DNA from: Galbula dea
Taxonomy: Eukaryota; Chordata; Aves; Piciformes; Galbulidae
DNA: 64,000 nt
Assembly: GCA_013399015.1 (NCBI GenBank)
Contig: VWZX01006417.1
Span: forward strand, 237,614 to 301,613
Direction: 5' to 3'
The notes beneath the pieces are model-generated. The model saw only the letters and a program-made list of their open reading frames with translations. It did not search any database and had not been told where the DNA came from. The position numbers were made by a program, and so were the translations under genes. Positions 36,901 to 45,982 of the stretch are shown here, in pieces; position 1 is the stretch's first letter, and every line of letters starts with the position of its first letter.

Positions 36901-39900
36901 GCCTGTCAATGACCTTAACTTACAAGGATGTTTCCTCTTTCTCTTCTCCTGACAGAAATACCCTGTGTCCAGAATAACCTACTGCCCTCAAGGGGCTTAT
37001 GTTGCCATCCTGTGTGACTGGTAAGGATGAGTGGGGTAATGGCTAGAACCATCCCAGCTCCTGCAAAGGCAAGAGCACCTTTCCCTCTTGGCTGTCCTGA
37101 CTTTCTCCCTAGCCTGCAGGACCTGGGCCTGTGTTTCTGAGTGTCCCAGGGAGTCTGAGTCCTTCCTGTGCTTGGGCTGAGTGCAGAGGTTACCCAACTT
37201 ACTTAGGTTCTGCAGAATTGGGGTTGCCTTCCCCTTCCAGGAGGAAACAGAAGGCTGGGATGCACAAGAGCTCTGCTCAGTGCTTGGGATGTCTCCCTAC
37301 ATCCCTGTGCCTGCCCCCATGTGTTTTGGGCCCTGTTTTGCTCAGGGTGCTGTGGCAGTTGAGTGGCCAAATTCCTGTTGCTGTATTCTGCCCCTTTCAG
37401 TGGGTTCAGCTGCTCTGTTTAAAACCACAGCACTGCATCACTTTAAAGCTGTCAAGAGGCTACACCAGTGACTTTTGGCTTCAAACAAGCATTTCCCTAA
37501 GGAGAGAGAGAGCACTCAGGAGCTGAAGGAGCCAAGCACCTTCCAGATGCAGCTGGCAGGGGAATGCCTTGCAGGGATGGACAAGCTCTCTTCCCCTCAA
37601 CGTTCCACAGCACAGTTCTTCCTGACAGGAAAGAGAGAGATTGCCAGAGCTGCCTGTACAGTGAAACCTGCAGCCTGGGACTCAGGAGGGAGCCAGGGTG
37701 TCCTGCCTGGCACCCTGGAGACCTGGCTGAGAGAGGTTAGGAAGCTTTGGCTGTTGGAAGAGTGAGTGCTGATGGAGAGGTGGAGAGGAGTGCAGTGCCA
37801 GACTTCTAGAGCTGTGCCAAGGTTTCCTATCCCTCTCTTTCCCCCCTATCCCTGGCATCTGATTCCTTTCCTCTGTGATTTTTGCCTGGTGCTCAGCTCC
37901 CTGTTCCTTCAGGTGAAGCCCAGTGTGCTGGGATGCAACATTCCTTCTAGAAATCCTCATGAATTCCCTTCCCTGCCTTTTCTTTTCAAGACAAGAGAGT
38001 CTTGACTGCTGTTTTGCTTTCATGGAACCTTTGAGAAGCCATTGGATGTGTTGGGTGTTGACAGCTTCAGCCTCAGCAAGCTGAACTTGAAGTCCTAGGG
38101 TATCTCTTGCAGTTGCTGATGGCTTTGCTCTGGCTCTGTTTGGAACTGTACAAGTGATGGCTGTAGGTGGGTTTGGGCAGTCATGGTAATGAAGTTTTTC
38201 CTCTCTACAGTATTCCCACAGCCTGCATCTTTCAGCTTGATGCTGTTGCCCAGCAGCTGGTTTACAAACAGCAGATCTCTTGGAGACATAAAGTTTGGGA
38301 CATTGCCTTTGAGGACACAGGAGATCTGTGGATCCTGGGGGAAGACAGTGAAGCTCCTCTCCAGTTGTACAGAGCAGCTGATGGACAGTGGAAGGTAGAT
38401 GCTGTTTGCTAACATCCTGAAGAGTTTGTCTTGTCTTCAGGCCATGACAAAAAAGGCAGTAGACTGTTCCTTGGCAGCTCAAGGTCACACTGCTCTGCCT
38501 TGAGGCTGAGTGCCATAGCTGAACATCTCCAGGGGAGTCACATTTGAGGGATGTGCTCTCAAGTTCACTGCCATAGCTTGGCAAACAGCTGGAAGCTCCC
38601 TTGTTATCCATGTCATCAGGCTCTAGTTGGGAAGTGGTTTTAAAGGGAACTTCTCTGACCCTGCCCTCTTCCTTGTGCTCTTTCTGTCCCTCACAGAGCA
38701 GTAAGTGGAAGTACATTGTCTTTTCCTTCAAACTGTGATCCCAGGCCAGATTTCTCCAGCAGTCCTGGAAAACAGGAGCCTGAAAGACACCCTGGAAGGC
38801 TCCCCCTCACTTTGCTTTCCCTGTACTCGTCCTAGAGCTGTAGCAGTTGTCAGTGTGCTGTGGAACATGAGGTGATTGTTCCCAAAACACCATGTATGTC
38901 ATGTTGCTTCTTTTCCCAGCCTGTCACTGATGACAAGGGGTTACAGAAGATGTCCAAATACATTCAGGACAACTGGACAATATTTAAAGGTGAGAAATTT
39001 GGCCTAAAGGCCTAGGAACTGCAGTATTTACAGTTGAAGCATGAGGTTTAGGAGCAGGATCAGAGGCCAGGTCAGTTCAGCTGGCTGTGGAAGGCACTCA
39101 GCCTTGCTCTGCTGGTTCATCCCTCCAGCTGGTATGCAGATCAGTGTAGGTTAAGTGCCTTCAGGTTACTGTTCCCACAGGGTGCTGGAGGTATTTAATT
39201 AGAGCTTTAACTGCTCTCCATAGACTCCTTGTCACAGGGAGGTGTCTGAACACCCTGTGATAATGCTGCTGCTGTGGGATCACAGCTCTTTGTTATCTTG
39301 TCTCTTCCCCTGGGTGTGACACTTGATCAGCAGGAGAGTGGAGATAGAGTGGAGTAGCAGCTTCACTGGAATTATTGGGCCACTGAGGTCCAGCTCTGCA
39401 AGGCAGCTGATGTAGAGCTTGCTGTGGCTGGAGGGAGTGACCCTGGATGGCATCATCAGGGAAGAAATGGGTTGCTATCAGGGTCAGGTCATTTTGGGTT
39501 TGATTTCTGCCCCACCTCCAGGCTCTGGCAGAAAACATAGTAGATGGTTTCCTGGTTCAGGAGTGCTTTATGTTTACAGGATCTGTTGTGTTTAGAACCC
39601 ACCCAATTTGATGTGAAAGCTCCAATTATGGCAGCAGTGGCTGCAGGGTAGAGAGGGGTTGTGGCCTGTGCTAGTGGCTGTGTCACTGTGGTTTGAGAGT
39701 TCACTCAGGGAAATCTCTCTCCATTTTGCTGGGAGACTGGGAGCCACCTTACTGTTCCAGTCCCCACTGATCTCTTGGTCAGTTCTTGCTGGTCTTACCC
39801 CATGAGGTGGAAGAGCTGCAGGAATGGGAGCAGTCTGATGGGAAGTCTCCTTAGTACCTGGTACTGGATGCTTTAGGCTGAAGTTGTCAGGAAGCTGGTA

Positions 39901-41196
39901 GAGTTTTTGAGCTCTCAGAGAATCCAGGTCCTCCTGGGGAAGGGAGAGTGTTTGCTTGGCTGTGTTGCAGGTTTGGTAGTTAGAGCCAGGCAGGTAATTA
40001 GCACTGTGAGACCTGAGTGCAAATGAGCAAGAGAGGAATGCAAAGAGCAGGCAGAGGAAATGGTTCTGAGCACAATTAGGCAAGGTAGCAAATTGCTGTG
40101 GTAGATGGGAGTGGGCTGCATCTGCAGCTGGGAAAGGGCTGCCCAGTGACAGGCTCTGTTCCTGTTAATTAGTAATGGGAGGCTCACTTGATGAGCACTT
40201 CACTCCAGTGCATAATTAGTGCTTTTAAAGAAGGTGATCACTGTATTGTTGAAAGCCAGCCTGCATGCCATCCTTGGCTATCAACCTCCTTCCACCTGGG
40301 GGATGCTTCTGGAGGAGGGAAGATGCATAGAACAGGTTCTGACATCCTGTTAGAGCTGATCTTAAGCCAAAAGAGAGCAAGGTTTAGTGCAGGCTGCTCA
40401 GTAGAGAGCAGCATCCATGGCTATCCAAACTGACAGCATGCCACTTCTCCCAGGGCCAGAGGCCAAGGAATTGGATGCTGTGGGAGTGCCAGACCCCTGG
40501 AAGTGTGAGTTCCAGTGTCTGCCTGCTGTGTGTACCTTGCTGTGGAGCAGCACACTTAGCTTCAGGACCAAACCCTAGCAAAATGTTGGATTTCCTGGCA
40601 TTTGCCCTTTTAAGATGCAGCATTTTTGGAAGTGGCAGGAGCTAGGAACACAAAGAGAACTCAATGGCTTTGTCAGGTACCACTCTAACAGCCTTCAGAC
40701 CTAGCCAACTAGTCACCTTCTGTGTTCTCTACAGAGACAGTGGGGTTGGGGGTTTTTTTGGGGGGTAGTTTGCTGTTAAACTCCTCTAAATTGACAGTCT
40801 TGGTATGATGACTGTTCTGCTGAGTTCACAGGAGGTGTAACAGAGCTCTCAGGGTGACTATTTACTGTGTGTGCTGCAGGGCAGCACTGTTTGAAGTCTG
40901 CACGAGTTGCAGTGCCCCTGTCTAGAACTGCAGGGCAGGAAAGAAGTGGGGAGGCTGCAGAGGGAATTAACACTTGTCTTGGGTTCTTGCTCTGCCCAAT
41001 TCCAGGGTCTGTTGGTGCAGGGAGCCACTACAGCAGCCTCTACAAAGCTTCCTTTGATAACATGGCTGCCTACCTCCAGAAGAAAGAGGAAAGGTTCCAG
41101 CAGCAGCAGCAGCAGCAGAAGAAGAAAAGGCAGGAGCTGCAGCAAGGTTCAAATGGACAAGCCAAGAAAAAGAAGACTGAAGAGTCCTCACTATGA
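24872..41196 (+). CDS. WDR4: WDR4, METTL1 partner in tRNA m7G46 methylation, spliced gene
   Basis: Join of 11 exons: 24872-24975, 25646-25708, 26380-26526, 28629-28785, 29143-29255, 29982-30042, 31211-31309, 36956-37020, 38211-38394, 38920-38989, 41006-41196; 1254 nt, 417 residues plus stop (human about 412). WDR4 is the WD40-propeller, non-catalytic subunit of the METTL1-WDR4 enzyme that makes N7-methylguanosine at position 46 of tRNA variable loops (yeast Trm82). Recognisable stretches are SGDYFALTDDSKHLILF (residues about 74-90), VADKSGDVYSYSV, LTADRDEKIRVS, STLRLWEYKSGEE and KVWDIAFED, all characteristic of WDR4 blades. The basic C-terminal tail (YLQKKEERF, seven glutamines, KKKRQ ... KKKKTEESSL) follows the propeller. 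All exon phases close without a frameshift, so the gene appears intact. Confidence 0.96.
24976..25645 (+). other. WDR4: WDR4 intron 1
   Basis: 670 bp; its first 200 bp continue the CpG island and include a C7 plus (AC) run at about 25031-25047. It may hold promoter elements. No exon was recognised. Confidence 0.7.
25646..25708 (+). CDS. WDR4: WDR4 exon 2
   Basis: The acceptor is cttggcag|GGATGA and the donor AAAGG|GTGAGG. It encodes DDCLFMYDCSNAEKKALGDK, matching the human DDSLFIYDCSAAEKK segment in blade 1. Confidence 0.93.
25709..26379 (+). other. WDR4: WDR4 intron 2
   Basis: 671 bp, no recognisable repeat or gene. Confidence 0.7.
26380..26526 (+). CDS. WDR4: WDR4 exon 3
   Basis: The acceptor ctcttag|GCAGGATGG is chosen because the alternative AG four bases downstream breaks the frame. 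The donor is ATCAG|GTAAGG. It encodes FSPSGDYFALTDDSKHLILF and TKPSWECISIR. Confidence 0.94.
26527..28628 (+). other. WDR4: WDR4 intron 3
   Basis: 2.1 kb, T-rich, without recognisable repeats. Antisense frames are unusually long here but show no family resemblance. Confidence 0.65.
28629..28785 (+). CDS. WDR4: WDR4 exon 4
   Basis: The acceptor is gtctttcag|GTCAGTG and the donor GATGTG|GTAAGT (phase 0). It encodes SRRCTSLVITAAEDKILVAD, SGDVYSYSV and ELGHLSLLLDV. Confidence 0.95.
29143..29255 (+). CDS. WDR4: WDR4 exon 5
   Basis: The acceptor is acccacag|GCACTG and the donor AGAGA|GTAAGT. It encodes ALSPDDRYILTADRDEKIRV and a following YCLGHRE, a canonical WD repeat strand. Confidence 0.95.
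29326..29440 (-). repeat. Degenerate CR1 fragment in WDR4 intron 5
   Basis: Antisense: 'gaatcatagcaggtttggct', 'ggaagggacctttccaggtc', then a jump to the CR1 block 'gcagagcagcagaatcacct'. It appears internally deleted. It is the only CR1 trace recognised inside WDR4. Confidence 0.65.
29982..30042 (+). CDS. WDR4: WDR4 exon 6
   Basis: The acceptor is cctttag|GTTTGTAAG and the donor TCTGGG|GTATGT. It encodes FVSQILVIPNYPDLLLSASG. At 61 nt this is a small exon; phase and homology fix both ends. Confidence 0.94.
30043..31210 (+). other. WDR4: WDR4 intron 6
   Basis: 1.17 kb, nothing recognised. Confidence 0.65.
31211..31309 (+). CDS. WDR4: WDR4 exon 7
   Basis: The acceptor is tctccag|GACTCA and the donor GACCAG|GTACCC. 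It encodes DSTLRLWEYKSGEEVYCCQL and the loop leading to TQTDQ. Confidence 0.95.
34681..34880. repeat. 10-bp minisatellite, two homogeneous blocks
   Basis: Ten exact copies of TGCCTGTTTC (34681-34780) are followed by ten exact copies of TGCCTCTTTC (34781-34880). The variants differ only at the sixth base and are not interspersed. The array reads open in most frames because it has few stop triplets. Confidence 0.97.
36211..36360. repeat. 15-bp minisatellite
   Basis: Ten copies of TCCTCCCTGCCTTTT (the first with one change). The unit is a multiple of three without stops, which explains the repetitive open frames in both directions. Confidence 0.97.
36956..37020 (+). CDS. WDR4: WDR4 exon 8
   Basis: The acceptor is cctgacag|AAATAC and the donor GACTG|GTAAGG. 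It encodes KYPVSRITYCPQGAYVAILC. It follows the largest intron of the gene (5.6 kb). Confidence 0.94.
37021..38210 (+). other. WDR4: WDR4 intron 8
   Basis: 1.19 kb. It is covered on the opposite strand by most of a 349-codon open frame (37682-38731), discussed separately. No repeat was recognised. Confidence 0.6.
38211..38394 (+). CDS. WDR4: WDR4 exon 9
   Basis: The acceptor is ctctacag|TATTCC and the donor TGGAAG|GTAGAT. It encodes IFQLDAVAQQLVYKQQISW, HKVWDIAFEDTGDLWILGED and LQLYRAADGQWK. Confidence 0.95.
38920..38989 (+). CDS. WDR4: WDR4 exon 10
   Basis: The acceptor is tttcccag|CCTGTC and the donor TTAAAG|GTGAGA (phase 1). It encodes PVTDDKGLQKMSKYIQDNWT, matching the human segment before the C-terminal helix. 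Confidence 0.92.
38990..41005 (+). other. WDR4: WDR4 intron 10
   Basis: 2.0 kb with a G/T-rich tract at about 40740-40770 (runs of G4, G5 and G6 separated by T). Nothing else was recognised. Confidence 0.65.
41006..41196 (+). CDS. WDR4: WDR4 exon 11 (last)
   Basis: The acceptor is aattccag|GGTCTG. It encodes HYSSLYKASFDNMAAYLQKK, a CAG-encoded run of seven glutamines, then lysine-rich sequence ending EESSL and TGA at 41194-41196. Confidence 0.95.
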
Positions 41197-41502
41197 CACT
41201 TGCTTGTTTGGGACCTTTGCCTTGCTGAGAGGAGCTGGTCTGACTGCAGGCTGCTTGGAGATGGAAACTGCATTATGGAAGCAGACTTGGTGAAACTTCT
41301 GCTCAGGTTTTCAGGGAGCCTGATGGGAACATAACCTGCTTGCAGCAGATAAGGCATTTACAATATTCCTCAGCTTCCAGCAGCCTACAAGTGTTAGCAG
41401 TTCAGTCCTAGGAATCTCTAATGCATGAGACCTGAATCCTTGGAGCAGGATTTGCTTTGCTTGCTGTGTCCAGGCTTCTCTTTTTCAGGTGGATGTGCAT
41501 GG

Positions 41503-41508
41503 ATTAAA
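41503..41508 (+). terminator. WDR4: Candidate WDR4 polyadenylation signal
   Basis: ATTAAA about 310 bp after the stop codon, followed by T/GT-rich sequence (taatttggtttgtttctttt), a plausible downstream element, and just before the CR1 at about 41572. No canonical AATAAA occurs closer. Confidence 0.55.
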
Positions 41509-41571
41509 GTGGATGTAATTTGGTTTGTTTCTTTTGGGTTTACTTACTAAAATGTCTGTTAGCTAATGATT

Positions 41572-41998
41572 AGTTGCTGAGGGAACTGGGACATCTCTCT
41601 GCTGGGGAGAGGCTGAGGGAGCTGGGGCTGGGTAGCCTGGAGAGGAGAAGACACAGGGGGGAGCTTAGCAATGCTGATCAATACTGTAAGGGTGGGGGCA
41701 GGAGGATGGGGCCAGGTTCTTGTCAGTGGTGCCCAGGGACAGGACAAGAGGCAGCAGGCACAGACTGGAACAGGGGAAGCTCCAGCTAAACCTCAGGAGG
41801 AACTTCTTGCCTTGGAGGGTGGTAGAGCCCTGGCCCAGGCTGCCCAGAGAGGTGCTGGAGTCTCCATCTCTGGAGACATTCCAAAGCCACCTGGATGTGA
41901 TCCTGTGCAAGCTGCTGTAGGTGAGGCTGCTGTAGCAGGGGGTTGGACTGGATGATCTCCAGAGCTCCCTGCCAACCCCTGTCTGTGACTCTGTAATG
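41572..41998 (+). repeat. CR1 LINE 3' fragment
   Basis: Sense copy: 'gagaggctgagggagctggg', 'agcctggagaggagaaga', 'aggctgcccagagaggtgct', tail 'gttggactggatgatctcca'. It starts just past the probable WDR4 poly(A) site. Confidence 0.9.
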
Positions 41999-42661
41999 TA
42001 CCTGACTGTTGGGAAGGGAACATAGCAGAATTCTTGTTCTATATGGAAGTGTTCAGCTGAGACTTTGCCCTCTCTGTTTTTAGCCTTTACCTTCAGTTCT
42101 GTGGCAGGAGTTCTGCCTAGCTCCCATCCATTGCTTGGTGCTGGTGACATCTTTCTGTAGGAAGAAGTGCAGAAATGGATTTTGTACACTGGAAAGTAAA
42201 ATGTATCAGTCAGCTTTGTGTTAGTGGCTGCTCTTTCTGTTGCAGAATGATCCTGGTGTGCCAGTGGAAAGGATCTGGGAGCCCTCTGCAAACCCTGGAG
42301 TGCATTTTGCTCTTTCCACAAGAGCTCTTTCATTGTGCAGTGAGCCAAGAATTTCTCAGTAAGCCTGATGGGGTCACTTCTTGCTTCAGTAGGGGGCAGA
42401 AGATGTGTTCAGCTCCCAGCCAGCATAATAGCCATGTGGAACACCATGGACTTCATCCAACCAGGTGTAGGAATCTGCCCAGTCCATTGCAAGCCTTCAG
42501 AACTAGCCCATGAACATGAACAGGGTCTGATTTCTGTCAGTAAACAACCTTCTTCCTTGGCAAAAGTCTCTTGGGACAAAAATGGTCAAGTATCAAGAAG
42601 GATCTTGTCTGTTCTGGTTCAAACTCTCAGTGCTGCTAGAAGCTGCTTTGGTGTGAATAAA

Positions 42662-42884
42662 ATGGGAAGATTAGAGAGCAGGAAACATTTCTTCCCAGCA
42701 AGAGTTGTTAGGCATTGGCCCAGGCTGCCCAGGGCAGTGCTGGAGTCACCATCCCTGGAGGGCTTCAAAACCATCTAGCTGTGGTCCTTAGGGCCATGGT
42801 TTAGTGGCATGGTGGTGCTGGATTGCTGGTTGGATTTGATGATCTTAAAGGTCTCTTCCAACCTTCAGGACTCTGTGATTTTTT
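42662..42884 (+). repeat. CR1 LINE 3' fragment
   Basis: Sense copy with 'aacatttcttcccagcaaga', 'ggcccaggctgcccagggca' and tail 'ggttggatttgatgatctta'. Confidence 0.9.
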
Positions 42885-43915
42885 TCTTTCCCTGCTTCCT
42901 GCTCTGTGAAAGAATTGTTATTATCTCTGTCCCATTTAGCTTGACCTGAAACAACAGTTTGTCATCAGAGCTGAGGCCAAGAGCATTCAGCAAATGAAGT
43001 AGTCATTAGGAAGGGAAGGCTGCTTATCTTCAAGGTAATAATAATTGTAATAATTAGTCACTGTCCTAAGATCTTTGTCTGTACTGCATTGCCAGAACAC
43101 TTGACCAAGATATCCTGGGCTGTGAGCAAGGCAGAACTGTTTCCTGCCAGGCAGCTTCTAGGAAGAACAACCAAAATCAGGCAGTGCTGCTCAGTTTCCC
43201 TCCCATGTCTTGAGAGTTTCACTAGGGACTGGTTTCTGCCTGCTGATTTGGAATAGAAATAGGAACTTTTGTCATGATAAAGCTGAGGTTTCAGCTTTTC
43301 CCCACTCTTGCCACTGCCTTTATTAACAAACCCCAACACACACAACAAAAAAGCTCCCTAAAACCCAAACCCAGCCCCAAAACACCACAGCCAAATTAGG
43401 CCCAAAGCCCCCAGGGATCTCCCCTCTGCTCAGTGGCAAGTCAGTTAGGTTAAGGTTTTGCACTGCTTACCAACAATAGTCCTAGCAGGGCAGGCTCTGC
43501 CCCTTCTCTGTACTGATCTATTTAAGAAGACCCTGAAAAGGAGTGGAATAAAGCAGAAAGCAAGAGGCTTGGGGTTGCTTTTTTCCCCCTTTCTGCTTGC
43601 TGGGAAGCCCAACAGCATTATCTAAACAGCCCAGGGGAAATCCACACATGAATTAATAACTCCTGGAATTCTTAGGAGGTTCCCAGATCATTTCTTGCCC
43701 TCTAGCCTCAGGTGGGGCTTTTGCTGGCACTGGGCAGGGACTGCTCTGTCTCACTCCTTGGCTGCCAGCTGCCACCTTGCCCTGGCACCTGTCTTTCCCT
43801 GTGCTGCTGCAGAGGTGGCAAGGCTGGACTCAGCCTGGGGCTGGGCTTCCTGCTGCATCCCCTCCTGGGGACACATGGCACCAGAGCTGCTTCTTGCCTG
43901 CTGAGCTTGGGCATC

Positions 43916-44041
43916 ACACAGAAGCCTGGAGGCTGGAAGAGATCTCTAAGATCATCAAGTCCAACCAGCAACCCAGCACCACCATGTCACTAACCCATGG
44001 CCCTAAGGACCACAGCTAGATGGTTTTGAACACCTCCAGGG
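43916..44041 (-). repeat. CR1 fragment, left arm of an inverted pair
   Basis: Antisense CR1 tail (gaggctggaagagatctcta, 'aagtccaaccagcaacccag') ending at 'gttttgaacacctccagg'. It faces an opposite copy 26 bp away. Confidence 0.88.
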
Positions 44042-44067
44042 TGTTCACTCTCTCAGAGTCACTGACT

Positions 44068-44234
44068 GTTGGCCCAGGCTGCCCAGGGCAATGGTGGAGT
44101 CACCATCCTTGGTGATGTTCATAAACCATCTAGCTGTGGTCCTTAGGGCCATGGTTTGGTGGCATGGTGGTGCTGGCTTGCTGGTTGGAGTTGATGACCT
44201 TAGAGATCTCTTCCAACCTTCCTGATTCTGTGAA
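44068..44234 (+). repeat. CR1 fragment, right arm of an inverted pair
   Basis: Sense CR1: 'aggctgcccagggcaatggt', 'ccatctagctgtggtcctta', tail 'cctgattctgtga'. It is complementary to the left arm over roughly 120 bp. Confidence 0.88.
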
Positions 44235-45747
44235 GGCTGCAAGAGATGAAGAAGGGCTCAGGATGTGATGCTGTCTGGGGAGCCATGAGCAGCATTTCCT
44301 TTATTCCTGAGTGGGAAAGGTTGGGGCTGAGTTTCACCACTTTGGGCACTCAGTCCTTTCTGCTGCCCTGGGGAAGGGGATGGTGATGAGAGAGCTACCT
44401 GCTGCCCATGCTGATCAGCTCCCTTTCATAACAGCAGGTCTGCAGGAGCAAGCCTGGCAAAGGCTGCCAAGCTGAGGGAGCTGCCTGGGACTGGCCATCA
44501 GCAGGACACAAAGAGAAGGTGACTGTTTCCAGCTTGCTTCTGCCAGAGCTTCCTGCTCCTGAGCTGTGGCCAGGCAGGGGGTGTCACAGAGGCTGGGAGC
44601 TGATTCCCACCACAGCCACCTCTAAGCAGTGAAGGACTTCAGTGGAGCTTGAGGTCAGCAAAGCCAACCTGCAGTCTGAGGCTTTACCAGCAGTGCTGGT
44701 CCTGAGCTGGTCCACCCAGTCTGCAGCACTCTGCTGTCTCAAGTTGCCCAACCACCACCCACAGCCAGCTCAGACTGGGGCAGGCTCTCTGTCAGCACAG
44801 AGCAAGCTCCCACCTGCCTCCAACCCACCACTTAGACTGAACCCAGTCTGCCCTGGCTGGATGAGGTCCCTCAGGGCCTCAAACCCAAGGGAGCTTAGTC
44901 CTAGTGAGCTCTGACCCCCTTGGTCTGGCAAAAGGGGAACCAGCTCCTCTTGGAAAAGGTGCAGCTCCACCATCCCTGCAACAGGTGGTACCTGAATGAG
45001 TCCTTACTCACCCTGGAGGTAGTAAAGTGTGTGAGCATGACCCTGGGCAGTAATAGTCACTGATTTCTGGCTCACATGGCCATGGTTAGTCAAGGCCACT
45101 CCCAGTTACAGGAAGTGTCTTCCCTGGGGAGGGTGAAGGCAGCCTGGTTCTTGCTTTGCTCTCTCCCTGTTTGTTTACTGGGCTCTTGGTGCTGGGCTGA
45201 GCACAGTGTTCCCTGTGCAGCTCAGCACTGAGCAATAAAATGATGTCATTCAGGGGGAAAGCAGATCTAGATGATCCTGATTTTAAATCAACAGAGAAGC
45301 TGAACAGGCAGGAGTAACACACAGCCCACTAAGACCCAGAGGAGGAAGGGAAAGTCTCTCTGGAGCTTCCAGCCAAGCTCCTGTGAGGAGCAAGCAGATC
45401 ACCTCTGTAGAGAGATATCTAGCAGGCTTCTGCCCAGGTGTAAAGGGTGCTGTGCCATGGGTTGGATTGGTGCAATCAGCAGATCTTTCTTCTGCACCAG
45501 AAGAAACCTGCTGTGGCAAGTATAATTAGTGTTTTACTGCTTGGGTTCTGCACCTCTGTGACTTTCCTGGCTTCTCTTTGAGATCTCTTGTGTCATCTCT
45601 GGTCACCAAGAGGCTGGTGAGTGGGAAGGACATGAGGGATGAGGGCAGGAGAAGGAATCTGCTGTCCCTGCAGTAACATTCAGCATCATGAGAGTGCTGC
45701 TGTCATCTGCTCACTCATCTTAGGGTCTGTATTGCATCCCTCTGTGC

Positions 45748-45982
45748 CTCAAGTTGCACCAGGGGAGGTTTAGGTTGGAGATCAGGAAACATTTCTTCCC
45801 AGCAGGAGCTGTTAGGCATTGGCCCAGGCTGCCCAGGGCAGTGGTGGAGTCACCATCCCTGGAGGGCTTCCCAAACCACCTAGCTGTGGTCCTTAGGGCC
45901 ATGGTTTAGTGGCCATGGTGGTGCTAGGTTGCTGGTTGGACTGGATGATCTCAGAGGTCTCTTCCAACCCTGATTCTGTGAG
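45748..45982 (+). repeat. CR1 LINE 3' fragment
   Basis: Sense copy from 'caagttgcaccaggggaggt' to tail 'ccaaccctgattctgtga'. Confidence 0.9.

Larger units (their letters stand above)
31310..36955 (+). other. WDR4: WDR4 intron 7, with two minisatellites
   Basis: 5.65 kb, the longest WDR4 intron. It carries the 10-bp array at 34681-34880 and the 15-bp array at 36211-36360, with a short GTT run near 36622-36640. No CR1 or extra exon was recognised. Confidence 0.65.

Noticed and set aside
41665..42348. 227-codon minus-strand open frame
   Set aside because: About half of it is the reverse complement of a CR1 copy; the rest is unique sequence with no recognisable domain.
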